A DNA stretch of 64,000 nt from Planomonospora parontospora. GTDB taxonomy: Bacteria > Actinomycetota > Actinomycetes > Streptosporangiales > Streptosporangiaceae. Below the pieces are notes generated by a model. The model worked only from the letters and a program-made list of their open reading frames with translations, did not search any database and was not told the origin of the DNA. The stretch spans positions 62,001-126,000 of the forward strand of contig BMQD01000008.1 in NCBI GenBank assembly GCA_014647935.1, read 5' to 3'. Position numbers and translations under genes: made by a program. Of the stretch, positions 26,786 to 38,784 are shown in pieces (within the stretch, counting starts at the first letter, position 1; each line of letters starts with the position of its first letter).

Positions 26786-27934
<1,149 letters not shown>

Positions 27935-27997
27935 TTACTTATTCTGATGGACAACCTGCACAGTTACCGGCCGGTCGGCGAGGAGTGGTTGTACATC

Positions 27998-28477
27998 ATG
28001 ACGATCGACGAGCTCGACGCCCGGCTCATCAACCTGCTGGCGGCCGAGCCCCGGCTCGGCGTCCTGGAGTGCTCGCGCCGGCTCGGGGTGGCGCGGGGGA
28101 CCGTCCAGGCCCGCCTCGACCGCCTGATCGCCCGGGGCGTGATCACCGGGTTCGGCCCCGACGTCGATCCCGCCGCGCTCGGCTACGACGTGACCGCGTT
28201 CGTCACGCTGCAGATCCGCCAGGTCAGCGGGCACGACCCGGTCGCGGTCCAGCTCGCGGCCATCCCGCAGGTGCTGGAGGTGCACACGATCACCGGGGGC
28301 GACGACATGCACTGCCGGGTGGTGGCGCGCAGCAACGCCGACCTGCAGCGGGTGATCGACCGGATCGTCGACGTCCAGGGCGTGGTCAGGACCTCCTCGG
28401 TGATCGCCTTGGACACTCCTGTGCCCTATCGGGTGATGCCTTTGGTGTCAGACGTCCCCCACCGGGCAGAGAGCTAG
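27998..28477 (+). CDS. Lrp/AsnC-family regulator divergent from hpd
   Basis: About 159 residues from ATG 27998 (MTIDELDARLINLLAAEP). An AsnC-type helix-turn-helix (about 18-45, GVLECSRRLGVARGTVQARLDRL) is followed by the RAM ligand-binding domain (about 70-150) with TGGDDMHCRVVARSNADLQRVID. An earlier ATG at 27947 would add 17 residues; neither has an ideal ribosome site (GAGGAG is 13 bases from the second). By position it is a likely tyrosine- or phenylalanine-responsive regulator of hpd, which is inference. Confidence 0.87.
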   Translation: MTIDELDARLINLLAAEPRLGVLECSRRLGVARGTVQARLDRLIARGVITGFGPDVDPAALGYDVTAFVTLQIRQVSGHDPVAVQLAAIPQVLEVHTITGGDDMHCRVVARSNADLQRVIDRIVDVQGVVRTSSVIALDTPVPYRVMPLVSDVPHRAES

Positions 28478-28541
28478 CCGTACCATCCCAAGAGGGAATC
28501 AGGCACCGTTATCCACCGTTTACCCTTAACGGTTCGCGCGG

Positions 28542-30752
28542 TTGACGGGGGTCGGTCGCGGGGCCGGATCGGGGGCACGCTTGTTGAAGGGCGAAGGGAA
28601 GGCACGGCCGCGCAGGAGGAGGTTCCTGCGGGTCGCGCTGGTCGTCTTCGGCGCCGGCGTCGTGGCGGCGGCCGGCCTGTTCGCCGTGGCGTGGGCGATG
28701 ACCCCCATCCCGGAGAGCACGCAGGCCGCGGCCACCGCGCAGGGCTCGGTGATCTACTACCGCGACGGCAAGACCGTGCTCGCCAAGCAGGGCGTCAACC
28801 GCCGGACCGTCGAGCTGGACAAGGTCCCACAGCACCTCAGGAACGCCGTCATCGCCGCGGAGAACCGCTCGTTCTACCAGGACCAGGGCGTCTCCCTGCG
28901 GGGCACCGCCCGCGCCGTGTGGTCGACGGTCAGCGGCAGGCAGCTCCAGGGCGGCTCGACGATCACCCAGCAGATGGTCCGCAACTACTACAGCGGCCTC
29001 AGCCAGGAGCGCTCCGCGGTCCGCAAGCTCAAAGAGATCATGATCTCCCTCAAGGTGGACCGCTCGAAGTCCAAGGACTGGGTGCTGGAGCAGTACCTCA
29101 ACACGATCTACTTCGGCCGGGGCGCGCACGGCGTGCAGGCCGCGGCCGACGCCTACTTCCGCAAGGACGTCTCCGACCTCACCCTCTCCGAGGGCGCCTA
29201 CCTCGCCGCGGTGATCCAGCAGCCGACCAGGTTCGCCGACCCCCGGGGCGACGACCTGGAGGCGGCCAGGTCCCGCTGGCGCTGGGTGGTCGACGGCATG
29301 GTCAAGACCGGCGCGATCACCCCGGTCGAGGCCGCGAAGACCGAGTTCCCCAAGCTGAAGAAGCCCAGGGACGTCTTCGAGCCCGAGGGCCAGGAGGGCT
29401 ACATGCTCGACCAGGTCATGGCCGAGCTGCGCCGGCGGGGCTACACCGACGAGGACGTCAACCAGGGCGGCCTGAAGATCGTCTCGACGTTCGACAGGAA
29501 GCTGATGGAGGCCGCCGAGCAGGCCGTCACCTCGGTCCTGCCGGAGAACACCCCGAAGCGGGTCCGCACCGGCCTGGCCGCCGTCGACCCCGGCACCGGC
29601 GAGGTCGTCGCCTTCTACGGCGGCCGGAACTACGACGCCAACAAGTTCGACAACGCCTTCTCCGCCGAGGTGCAGGCCGGGTCCACCTTCAAGGCCTACG
29701 TGCTGGCCGCGGCCCTGGAGAACGGCCTCGACCTCGGCACCCGGGTCGAGGGGAACTCGCCGATGCGGGTCGCCTCCGCCGCCAAGCCCATCCCCAACTC
29801 CGGCGGCGCCTCCTACGGCCGGGTCGACCTGGTGCGGGCCATGCGCCACTCGGTGAACACCGCCTTCGTCGACCTCGGCCAGCAGGTCGGCCTCGACGAG
29901 GTGGCCGAGGCCGCCGAGGCCGCGGGCATCCCCGTCGACCAGCTCACCCCGCACCGGGACGCGGCCACGCTCCCGCTGGGCGTGGCCTCGGTGAGCGCCG
30001 TGCAGAACGCCTCCGGCTTCGCCACCTTCGCCGCCGACGGCGTGCACCGCCGGCCCCACGTGATCCGCTCGATCACCGGCGCCGAGGGCAGGCTGAAGAT
30101 CACCGAGAAGGGCGAGCGGGTCTTCTCCGAGCGGACCGCCGCCGACGTCACCCACGCGCTGACCCAGGTGGTCACGGGCGGCACCGGTACGGCGGCCCGC
30201 CTCTACGACCGCCCGGCGGCCGGCAAGACCGGCACCACGGACAAGTCGGCGTCCGCCTGGTTCGCCGGGTTCACCCCGCAGCTCTCCGTCGCGGTGAACA
30301 TGTTCCGCGACGACAACAAGCCGGTGGTCGTGGGCGGCATGACCCAGTCCGGAGGACAGTACCCCGCCCAGGTCTGGCGCGCCTTCATGGCCGAGGCGAT
30401 GGCGGGCAAGCCCGTCGAGGAGTTCCCCGAGCCGTCCTCCTACGGCCGCTCCGCCCCCTACACCGACGACGACCCCGGCTACCGGGGCGATCCGGAGACC
30501 GGGACCGGCGACCCCGGCCTCCGGGGCGACCCCGTCCCGGAGGAGCCGGCCTCCCCGGCGCCGGACGAGCCGACCGTCCCCACGCCGGACCAGCCGGACG
30601 TTCCGGACGACCCCGGGCAGCCCACCGCTCCCCCGCCGCCGGACGAGCCGACGGTCCCGGCCCCGGACGAGCCGGAGCCCGGCCCCGGAGACGGAACCGG
30701 AGGCGGGGGCGGAGCCGATTCCACCGGCCAGGCCGCGGTCCCGGTGGGCTGA
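28542..30752 (+). CDS. Class A penicillin-binding protein
   Basis: 736 residues from a TTG at 28542 (TTG 28581 or 28584 are alternatives, start uncertain). One signal-anchor helix (about 28-52). The GT51 domain has AAENRSFY (catalytic Glu107) and GGSTITQQMVRNYY; the transpeptidase domain has STFK (Ser381, Lys384), SVN (437-439) and KTGTT (562-566). The last 90 residues are Pro/Asp/Glu-rich repeats (PDEPTVP type) of uncertain role. It polymerises and cross-links peptidoglycan. The upstream gap has an ACCGTT/AACGGT inverted repeat but no firm promoter. Confidence 0.94.
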   Translation: MTGVGRGAGSGARLLKGEGKARPRRRRFLRVALVVFGAGVVAAAGLFAVAWAMTPIPESTQAAATAQGSVIYYRDGKTVLAKQGVNRRTVELDKVPQHLRNAVIAAENRSFYQDQGVSLRGTARAVWSTVSGRQLQGGSTITQQMVRNYYSGLSQERSAVRKLKEIMISLKVDRSKSKDWVLEQYLNTIYFGRGAHGVQAAADAYFRKDVSDLTLSEGAYLAAVIQQPTRFADPRGDDLEAARSRWRWVVDGMVKTGAITPVEAAKTEFPKLKKPRDVFEPEGQEGYMLDQVMAELRRRGYTDEDVNQGGLKIVSTFDRKLMEAAEQAVTSVLPENTPKRVRTGLAAVDPGTGEVVAFYGGRNYDANKFDNAFSAEVQAGSTFKAYVLAAALENGLDLGTRVEGNSPMRVASAAKPIPNSGGASYGRVDLVRAMRHSVNTAFVDLGQQVGLDEVAEAAEAAGIPVDQLTPHRDAATLPLGVASVSAVQNASGFATFAADGVHRRPHVIRSITGAEGRLKITEKGERVFSERTAADVTHALTQVVTGGTGTAARLYDRPAAGKTGTTDKSASAWFAGFTPQLSVAVNMFRDDNKPVVVGGMTQSGGQYPAQVWRAFMAEAMAGKPVEEFPEPSSYGRSAPYTDDDPGYRGDPETGTGDPGLRGDPVPEEPASPAPDEPTVPTPDQPDVPDDPGQPTAPPPPDEPTVPAPDEPEPGPGDGTGGGGGADSTGQAAVPVG

Positions 30753-30797
30753 CCGGACGCGGGAGCACGCCGGCCTCCCCGGGCTCCGGTCCCGGGA

Positions 30798-30837
30798 GCG
30801 GCGCCGCACCCCGGCGAAGCCCGGCGCGCGGCGCCGC
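30798..30837. terminator. Bidirectional hairpin between convergent genes
   Basis: The self-complementary 10-mer GCGGCGCCGC occurs at 30798-30807 and 30828-30837, giving a 10-bp stem with a 20-base loop that itself can pair. It lies between the PBP and DUF255 gene stops. Confidence 0.6.
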
Positions 30838-30839
30838 GC

Positions 30840-32816
<1,977 letters not shown>

Positions 32817-33018
32817 GGTGCGACTCCCGCGGGCGAGGCACGGGCCTGACCGCCCGCGTAAGGGGTCCTACCCCGTCCGCCCACCCTAGACCGGCGGCGG
32901 CGGGGAGATCACGTCCGGCCCGCGAGCGCGGGTGCGGGCCGCCGCCCGGTGCGGAGCGGGACGGCGGCCCGGCGGCCGTCCTCCCGCCGGGCGCGGGAGG
33001 AGCGTAGGCTCAGCGGGC

Positions 33019-34179
33019 GTGGACCTCGACTTCATCTGTGTGCACGCCGGGCGCCCGGCGTCCGAGCTGACCCGGCGCGATGTCGCCCGCGCGCTCCTGT
33101 CGGTGCCCTCGGGGGTGGCGCTGGTGGCCCTCGCCGATCTGCGGCGGGCCATGCTGGCGGCGGGCAACCCGCTCTCGGCGGCCTTCTGGGAGTCGGCCAG
33201 GACGACGCTGGGGGCGATCGAGTCCGGGAGCGCGACGATCGGCGACGTGCAGCGCTGGCTGGAGGCCACCGGGACCGAGCCGCTGCTGCTGACCCGGAGC
33301 TTCTTCGTCTGGCCGGAGGAGGACGAGCGGGGGCCGGTGGCCGGGGAGATGTTCGGCCGGCTGGTCGCCCATCTGGAGGAGCTGGTCGCGGCGGGCGAGA
33401 TCGACCCGGACGCGCTCGCCCGGGGCGACGAGGCGGCCCGCAAGGCGTACGAGGACCTGCAGGAGGAATGGCTGTCCGGCCCGCTCCCCGACGGCCGGGT
33501 CCCCGGGCTCGTGGTGAGCGACGAGCAGGACGAGGAGCTGTTCGCGGCCTGGGACGAGGAGGAGGCGTTCGCCCTCGACGAGCTGCGGCGCATCCTCGCC
33601 GAGCTGCCCGACCCGGTACGGCCCGAGGCCGAGCTGCGGGCCGCCTGCGCGAGGCTGCGCGAGGTGCTGACCGGCCCCGGATACCCCGGGAACGTGCTGC
33701 GGGCGTGCGCCGGATACGGTGACGGGCCGCTGCCCGCCGGCGACGAGGAGCTCTGGCTGGCCGTCGCGGCCGGCATCGCCGGACCGGTCTCCGACCTGCC
33801 GGAGGACGACGACACGGTGGATGAGTTCGCCGACGTGGAGAGCGAGCTCAGCGCCGAGGACTCGGCGCTGGCCTCGCTGTGCGCGATCCACCACGCCGAC
33901 TGGCTGGCCGCGGTGGCCGCGCTGGCCAGGCGCGGGCCCGGGGTGCTGGCCTCGCCCGAGCGGATCGCGCGGCTCATCGCGGAGTCCGACGACATCGACG
34001 TCGACATGGACGAACCGGAGGACCTGGAGGCGACCGAGGCGCTGTTCGGCGCGGTCACGCCCCTGTGGGAGTCGCTGGGCGTCGTCGACCGCAGCGGGAT
34101 CCTCACCCCGCTGGGTCACTGGGGCCTGCCCCGGGCGCTGGAGCGGGCCTGGTCGTCGACGGACGCGCTCGGCGACTGA
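33019..34179 (+). CDS. Hypothetical acidic protein
   Basis: 386 residues from GTG 33019 (MDLDFICVHAGRPASELTRRDVARALL). It is rich in Glu, Asp and Ala, helical throughout, without signal or membrane segments; Trp residues recur in short motifs (RWLEATGTEPLLLTRSFFVWPEED, split here as one helix-turn block; FAAWDEEEAF; HADWLAAVAAL; LGHWGLPRAL). The acidic runs near 285-300 and 340-350 are striking. I do not recognise a family. Codon bias is normal, so the gene is real. It converges on a small membrane-protein gene across a strong hairpin. Confidence 0.65.
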   Translation: MDLDFICVHAGRPASELTRRDVARALLSVPSGVALVALADLRRAMLAAGNPLSAAFWESARTTLGAIESGSATIGDVQRWLEATGTEPLLLTRSFFVWPEEDERGPVAGEMFGRLVAHLEELVAAGEIDPDALARGDEAARKAYEDLQEEWLSGPLPDGRVPGLVVSDEQDEELFAAWDEEEAFALDELRRILAELPDPVRPEAELRAACARLREVLTGPGYPGNVLRACAGYGDGPLPAGDEELWLAVAAGIAGPVSDLPEDDDTVDEFADVESELSAEDSALASLCAIHHADWLAAVAALARRGPGVLASPERIARLIAESDDIDVDMDEPEDLEATEALFGAVTPLWESLGVVDRSGILTPLGHWGLPRALERAWSSTDALGD

Positions 34180-34200
34180 CGTCCACCGGCGCGGTCCGGA

Positions 34201-34226
34201 CCGGGGCCCGCCCGCGCGGGCCCCGG
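34201..34226. terminator. Bidirectional terminator hairpin
   Basis: CCGGGGCCCGC (34201-34211) pairs perfectly with GCGGGCCCCGG (34216-34226) around CCGC. It lies between convergent stops at 34179 and 34229. Confidence 0.75.
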
Positions 34227-34228
34227 GA

Positions 34229-34426
34229 CTACTCGGCCCGGACGGCGCCGTCCGGCTTCGTGTCCGCGTCCTCCCGGTCGGTCTCGGAGGGGAGATCGAT
34301 CTTCGAGATCTGCTTCCTCATCGACTTGACGAGCAGGAAGAGCGCCAGGCCCATCGCCGCCACGACCAGGAACCCCAGGAGACCCGGGCTGACGTCACCC
34401 TTGGGGACGGTGTCGAATGCAATCAC
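34229..34426 (-). CDS. Small membrane protein of the mca operon (Rv1083-like)
   Basis: A 65-residue protein from GTG 34426: an N-terminal extracytoplasmic stretch (FDTVPKGDVSPG), one helix (about 16-34, LLGFLVVAAMGLALFLLVKSM), then a basic and acidic tail. It lies 34 bases downstream of mca on the same strand. In mycobacteria a small membrane protein also follows mca (Rv1083, from memory), so the pairing is old. The role is unknown. Confidence 0.72.
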   Translation of the reverse strand: MIAFDTVPKGDVSPGLLGFLVVAAMGLALFLLVKSMRKQISKIDLPSETDREDADTKPDGAVRAE

Positions 34427-34460
34427 GTGTCAAGTCTGCCACCGCGGGTCCGTGGTCGGG

Positions 34461-35348
34461 TCAGGGGCGGGAGGCGTGGCTCACCTCGTCGGCGTGGATG
34501 CCGGCGAAGAGGTCGTCCTCGGGCAGCTCGGTGTCCACCAGGGAGCGGGCCAGGTGGTAGTCCTCGGTCGGCCAGATCTCGCGCTGCAGGTCGCGCGGGC
34601 AGACGAACCAGAACCCGTCGGGGTCGACCTGCGTGGCGTGCGCGAGCAGGGCCTCGTCGCGGACCTCGAAGTAGTCGCCGCAGGGGACGCGGCTGGTGAC
34701 CGGCCACTTCTGCGGGCGGTCCTCCCAGCGGGCGATCCAGTCGGCGTACGGCGAGCCGATGCCGCGCGCGGTCATGGCCTCGTGCAGCGCCTCGAACCGG
34801 TCCTTGGTGAAGCCCATGTGGTAGTAGAGCTTCAGCGGCTGCCAGGGCTCGCCCGCCCCGGGATAGCGGTCGGGGTCGCCGGCGGCCTCGAAGGCCTCCA
34901 CCGAGACGCGGTTGGTCATGATGTGGTCCGGGTGCGGGTAGCCGCCGTCGTCGTCGTAGGTCAGGATGACGTGCGGCCGGAACTCCCGGACCGCGGCGAC
35001 CAGCGGCGCCGCGGCGACCTCCAGCGGCTGCAGCGCGAAGCACCCCTCCGGCAGCGGCTCGGTCTCGTCCTCGGGCAGGCCGGAGTCCACGAAACCCAGG
35101 AAGCGCTGCTTGACGCCGAGGATCTCGCGCGCCCGCTCCATCTCCAGGCGCCGGACCTCGCCGATGTTCTCCAGGATGTCGGGGCGGTCCATCTTGGGGT
35201 TCAGGATCGAGCCCCGCTCCCCTCCGGTGAGGGTGCATACGAGCACGTCCACGCCCTCGGCGACATAGCGCGCCATCGTGGCGGCGCCCTTGCTCGACTC
35301 ATCGTCGGGATGCGCGTGAACGGCCATCAGTCTCAGCGGTGCACTCAC
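34461..35348 (-). CDS. mca: Mycothiol S-conjugate amidase
   Basis: 295 residues, LmbE/PIG-L fold. The zinc site is AHPDDES (His13, Asp16) plus HPDH further on (GGYPHPDHIMTNR). It cuts mycothiol S-conjugates to a mercapturic acid and GlcN-inositol, a detoxification step. Mca rather than MshB is favoured by the LMAVHAHPDDESSK start, the WPTEDYHLARSLV end and the greA neighbourhood. The GTG start at 35348 has AGGAGA about 11 bases ahead. A second, closely similar paralogue lies at 61072-61935. Confidence 0.94.
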   Translation of the reverse strand: MSAPLRLMAVHAHPDDESSKGAATMARYVAEGVDVLVCTLTGGERGSILNPKMDRPDILENIGEVRRLEMERAREILGVKQRFLGFVDSGLPEDETEPLPEGCFALQPLEVAAAPLVAAVREFRPHVILTYDDDGGYPHPDHIMTNRVSVEAFEAAGDPDRYPGAGEPWQPLKLYYHMGFTKDRFEALHEAMTARGIGSPYADWIARWEDRPQKWPVTSRVPCGDYFEVRDEALLAHATQVDPDGFWFVCPRDLQREIWPTEDYHLARSLVDTELPEDDLFAGIHADEVSHASRP

Positions 35349-35519
35349 GGGCTCGACGTCTCCTCTTTCAGTGGTGCGGCTCGGACCCCCGCCGGCCTCG
35401 CGGCTTGGCCTGGATCACTCCAGGGAGAGGCTAGTTTCTCTATGGCGGTCGCGAGAGCGGGGCCCCCGCGAGGGACAATTGTCTCGGATAACGCCGAGGT
35501 AGTGCAGGGAGATTCCGTC

Positions 35520-35948
35520 ATGGCCACCAGCGAGGCCGGCAAGGGCCGATTCGAGGGCCCCGTTCTCGGCACCCCGGGCGACCTCCCCGACCGTCCGGAG
35601 CGCCGGGGGCGCTTCGTCGTCCACGTGGTGATCGCGATCCTGTGCGCGGTGACGGCGGGCGGGTGGGGTTACGTGATGTGGGCGGCCAAGGGCGAGACCG
35701 AGGTCATCAGGCAGATCATCGCGTTCGACGTCGCCCGGCCCGACTCCGCGCAGATCACCTTCGAGGTGATCAAGCCCTCCGACCGGGCCGCCGTGTGCCG
35801 GTTGCGCGCCATGGACGTCGGCCACGCGGAGGTCGGGAGCCGAGAGCTGGACATTCCCGCTGGTGAGGGATATCTCCGGCTTACCGAACGGCTAGAGACC
35901 AGTGCTCAGGCCACTTCCGCTGACGTCGAGTACTGCTATCTCGTATAG
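35520..35948 (+). CDS. DUF4307 membrane protein (Rv1081c-like)
   Basis: 142 residues. A Pro/Arg-rich cytoplasmic start, one helix (about 33-55, VVHVVIAILCAVTAGGWGYVMW), and a beta-rich extracytoplasmic domain containing ITFEVIKPSDRAAVCRLRAMD and two Cys (in AVCRL and EYCYLV) that could form a disulfide. It is the DUF4307 type found between mca and greA in actinobacteria. The ATG has AGGGAG eight bases ahead. Function unknown. greA follows after 106 bases. Confidence 0.88.
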   Translation: MATSEAGKGRFEGPVLGTPGDLPDRPERRGRFVVHVVIAILCAVTAGGWGYVMWAAKGETEVIRQIIAFDVARPDSAQITFEVIKPSDRAAVCRLRAMDVGHAEVGSRELDIPAGEGYLRLTERLETSAQATSADVEYCYLV

Positions 35949-36054
35949 TGAGACATTTGGGGAAGCGTTCGCCCGGCTAACTTGTTAGCCTGTCGAGATT
36001 CGATCGTCCGCTCATCCCCAGCACTATGCCCCACAGAGGAAGCAAGGAGAACCC

Positions 36055-36558
36055 GTGGCCGACTCCCACATCGAGAGCGTCACCTGGCTCACTCAGGAGG
36101 CGTACGACCGCCTGAAGGCGGAGTTCGAATACCTCTCGGGGCCCGGGCGCGTCGACATCGCCAAGAAGATCGAGGCCGCCCGCGAAGAGGGCGACCTCAA
36201 GGAGAACGGCGGCTACCACGCCGCCAAGGACGAGCAGGGCAAGATGGAGGCCCGCATCTTCCACCTCCGCCAGATCCTGGACACCGCCAAGGTCGGCGAG
36301 GCGCCGCGCACCGAGGGCGTCGTCGGGCCGGGCATGACCGTCACCGTCCGGTTCGAGGGCGATGACGAGGAGGTGGCGTTCCTGCTGGCCTCCCGCGAGG
36401 AGAGCGGCGCCCCGATCGACGTCTACTCGCCCAAGTCCCCGCTCGGCGCGGCGATCAACGGCAAGAAGGTCGGCGAGAAGGCCACCTACACGATGCCGAA
36501 CGGCCGCTCCAACACGGTGGAGATCCTGGAGGCCGTGCCGTACAACGGCGGCAACTGA
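36055..36558 (+). CDS. greA: Transcription elongation factor GreA
   Basis: 167 residues. The N-terminal coiled coil carries the acidic tip (REEGDLKENGGYHAAKDEQGKMEARI), and the C-terminal FKBP-like domain ends VGEKATYTMPNGRSNTVEILEAVPY. It binds the RNA polymerase secondary channel and restarts backtracked complexes by transcript cleavage. The GTG start at 36055 has AAGGAGA five to six bases ahead. A stem-loop follows the stop. Confidence 0.96.
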   Translation: MADSHIESVTWLTQEAYDRLKAEFEYLSGPGRVDIAKKIEAAREEGDLKENGGYHAAKDEQGKMEARIFHLRQILDTAKVGEAPRTEGVVGPGMTVTVRFEGDDEEVAFLLASREESGAPIDVYSPKSPLGAAINGKKVGEKATYTMPNGRSNTVEILEAVPYNGGN

Positions 36559-36578
36559 CCCGCGAGGACGGCCGGACC

Positions 36579-36607
36579 GATCCGCCGGGACAGGGTTCCG
36601 GCGGATC
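36579..36607 (+). terminator. Terminator-like hairpin after greA
   Basis: GATCCGCCGG (36579-36588) pairs with CCGGCGGATC (36598-36607) around a 9-base loop, 20 bases past the greA stop. A T run occurs only later (36625-36629). The remaining gap to 36780 shows no riboswitch that I can recognise. Confidence 0.7.
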
Positions 36608-36780
36608 GCCATGTCTCCGGGGGGTTTTTCATCCCCGCCGATGACCATGACGCGGGTAGTGACTGTTTTGGCGGGTTCGCGTGCATCCGGCGGCGGAGTA
36701 CGGCAGGCTCGTGGAGCCGGGCCGCTCCGACGAGAGCCGGTCAGGCGGAACGGACGGAGTTCGACCGAGGGGGAGCCGAC

Positions 36781-38067
36781 GTGTTCGATCGGCGGACGCG
36801 TGTCTCCGACGTGGTCCGGGAGGTCTGCCACGACCTCGCCTACCGCCCGCGCCTGCGGCCCGGCGGGCGCACCGCCGGCGCACCGGGCCGGGCCGCTCCG
36901 GCGATCGCGGTGCCGGCCATCGCGGTGCTGCTGGTCGGCGTGCTGGCGGCGGACCTGGTGGTGCTGAGCCGGATGCCGGAGCGGACGCCGGAGCGGGGCG
37001 GGGCGGACACCGTCGCGGCCCGCCGGCCCGCCGACCGGCGGGAGCTGGCCCGCACCACGCAGGCCGCGGCGCCCGTCTCCTCTCCCGTCGCCCCGCCGCC
37101 CGTCGCCCCGCTGACCGAGATGCGCAAGCCGCACCTGTTCGTGGTCGCGAACCGGCCGCTGAGCTCCGCCGTCGTGGCGCGGGCGGCGCGGATCAAGGGG
37201 ATCCGCGCGATCGAGCGGGCCGACGCGGCCGAGGTCACGATGGACAACAAGCCGGTGCAGACGCTCGGGGTGGACCCCTCGACGTTCCGCGCCTACACCC
37301 CCAAGCCGACCGCCACGTCCGACAAGCTCTGGCGCAACGTCGCCGCGGGAGAGGTCGCCGTCTCCTTCGTCCTCGGCAACGACGGAGGCCTGGAGCTCGG
37401 CCGGACCGTCGCCAGCGGCGGGCGTGCCCTGCGGGTGGGCGCCTACGCCACGATGGGCATGGGCGCCATCGACGCGGTGGTCTCCCGGCGGACGGCGCGC
37501 GAGCTCGGCATCCCGGAGAACAACGCCCTGGTGGTGAGCGCCCCGGGGGCCGACTCCGCCCGGCTCCGCGCGGCCCTGCTGAAGGTCCTGCCGAAGGGCA
37601 GCCAGGTCGTCGCGATCAACCCGGTCTTCAAGGCCGCGCCGCGGAAGATCTGGCCGGCCTCGGCCTTCATGCACCCCGACCAGGTGCGGACCGCGCTCAC
37701 CGCCGCCATCGGCAAGCTGGGCCGCCCGTACGTCTGGGGCGCCGAGGGGCCGGACACCTTCGACTGCTCCGGCCTGGTCCAGTGGGCCTACGCGCAGGCG
37801 GGCGTCAGGGTCCCCCGCGTGACGCACCAGCAGTTCGTGTCGGGCCCGCAGATCCCGCTCTCCCAGGCCCAGCCGGGCGACCTGCTGTTCTGGCGGCACG
37901 ACCCGACCAACCCCGGCTACGTCTCGCACGTGGCGATCTACTGGGGCGACGGGAAGATGCTGCACGCCCCGCGGACGGGTGACGTGGTCAAGCTCGTCCC
38001 GGTCAGCACGAGAAACTTCGCCGGGGCCGTCCGGATCAGCCCGCAGATCGCCGCGCGGGCGGGCTGA
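36781..38067 (+). CDS. NlpC/P60 family cell-wall peptidase with signal-anchor
   Basis: 428 residues. Cytoplasmic N-terminus, one helix (about 40-63), a Pro-rich linker, a middle domain (about 115-295) with no motif that I know, and a C-terminal NlpC/P60 domain (about 300-428) with Cys329 in FDCSGLVQ, His383 in VSHVAIYWG and GDLLFW between. It likely cuts the D-Glu to diamino acid bond of stem peptides or acts on a similar substrate. The GTG start has GGGGGAG six bases ahead. Single-gene unit between the greA hairpin and the convergent tetR-type gene. Confidence 0.9.
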   Translation: MFDRRTRVSDVVREVCHDLAYRPRLRPGGRTAGAPGRAAPAIAVPAIAVLLVGVLAADLVVLSRMPERTPERGGADTVAARRPADRRELARTTQAAAPVSSPVAPPPVAPLTEMRKPHLFVVANRPLSSAVVARAARIKGIRAIERADAAEVTMDNKPVQTLGVDPSTFRAYTPKPTATSDKLWRNVAAGEVAVSFVLGNDGGLELGRTVASGGRALRVGAYATMGMGAIDAVVSRRTARELGIPENNALVVSAPGADSARLRAALLKVLPKGSQVVAINPVFKAAPRKIWPASAFMHPDQVRTALTAAIGKLGRPYVWGAEGPDTFDCSGLVQWAYAQAGVRVPRVTHQQFVSGPQIPLSQAQPGDLLFWRHDPTNPGYVSHVAIYWGDGKMLHAPRTGDVVKLVPVSTRNFAGAVRISPQIAARAG

Positions 38068-38169
38068 GCCGGGGTCTCCGCGCGGGACCCGGTCCGGTGG
38101 GCGGCGCGGTCACCGGGCGGAGGCCGCCGCCGTACGCGGAGTGGTCGCGCCGTGCCGGACGCGGCCGGG

Positions 38170-38784
38170 TCAGGGACGCAGGCCCGACTCCAGCAGGGCG
38201 AGGGTCTCGTCGACGATGTCGGCCAGCGGGCGGGTCCCGTCGCTCTCGGCCCAGGAGAACAGCGCGGCCAGCATGGCGCCGACCACCGCCCCGGCCGCCG
38301 TCCGGGCGAGCAGGTCGGCGGCGGCACGGTCGGCGGGGGCGGGGGTCATGCGCGCGGAGAGGGCCCGGGTGAACACGTCGATGGTGGCGATCATGTTGTC
38401 GACGGCGCGGGCGCGCAGCGCGGGGTGGCTGAGCTGGAGCCTGGTGCGGGCCCGGATCTGCTCCTCCTCCTCGGGGGGGATCTGCGCGAACGCCTCCCGC
38501 ATCGCGGCGCGCAGTGCGGGCACCGGGTCCAGGCCGGCGGGCTGGGCGGCCAGCGCGGCCAGCATGACGGGGTCGTAGTCGTCCTGGACGACCACGTCCT
38601 CCTTGGTGGGGAAGTAGCGGAAGAACGTGCTGGGCGAGATCTCGGCGGCCTCCGCGATCTGCTCGACCGTCGTCGCCTCGTAGCCCTGCTCGGCGAACAG
38701 TCGCAGGGCCTGCTCCTGGATCGTCCGCCGGGTCCGGGCCTTCTTGCGTTCGCGCAGTCCCTCAGGGCGCGGAGGTGAGCTCAT
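38170..38784 (-). CDS. TetR-family regulator of the MFS pump
   Basis: 204 residues. The TetR helix-turn-helix is clear (RERKKARTRRTIQEQALRLF, then TTVEQIAEAAEISPSTFFRYFPTKEDVV, residues about 10-62); the C-terminal domain is of the MftR/acyl-CoA-like type. ATG 38784 overlaps the end of the MFS gene by 23 bases, so pump and repressor are co-expressed. A perfect palindrome directly ahead of the MFS start codon is its likely operator. Confidence 0.92.
   Translation of the reverse strand: MSSPPRPEGLRERKKARTRRTIQEQALRLFAEQGYEATTVEQIAEAAEISPSTFFRYFPTKEDVVVQDDYDPVMLAALAAQPAGLDPVPALRAAMREAFAQIPPEEEEQIRARTRLQLSHPALRARAVDNMIATIDVFTRALSARMTPAPADRAAADLLARTAAGAVVGAMLAALFSWAESDGTRPLADIVDETLALLESGLRP

Noticed and set aside
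28509-30809. Long open frame on the minus strand opposite the class A PBP
   Set aside because: It has the composition of a GC-rich shadow frame (Gly, Arg, Val, Leu, Asp) without motifs, while the plus strand encodes an unmistakable PBP.
36559-36780. Possible c-di-AMP riboswitch in front of the NlpC/P60 gene
   Set aside because: Actinobacterial cell-wall hydrolases often have one, but I could not find the conserved GGG-GAA blocks. Only the greA hairpin and a T run are present.
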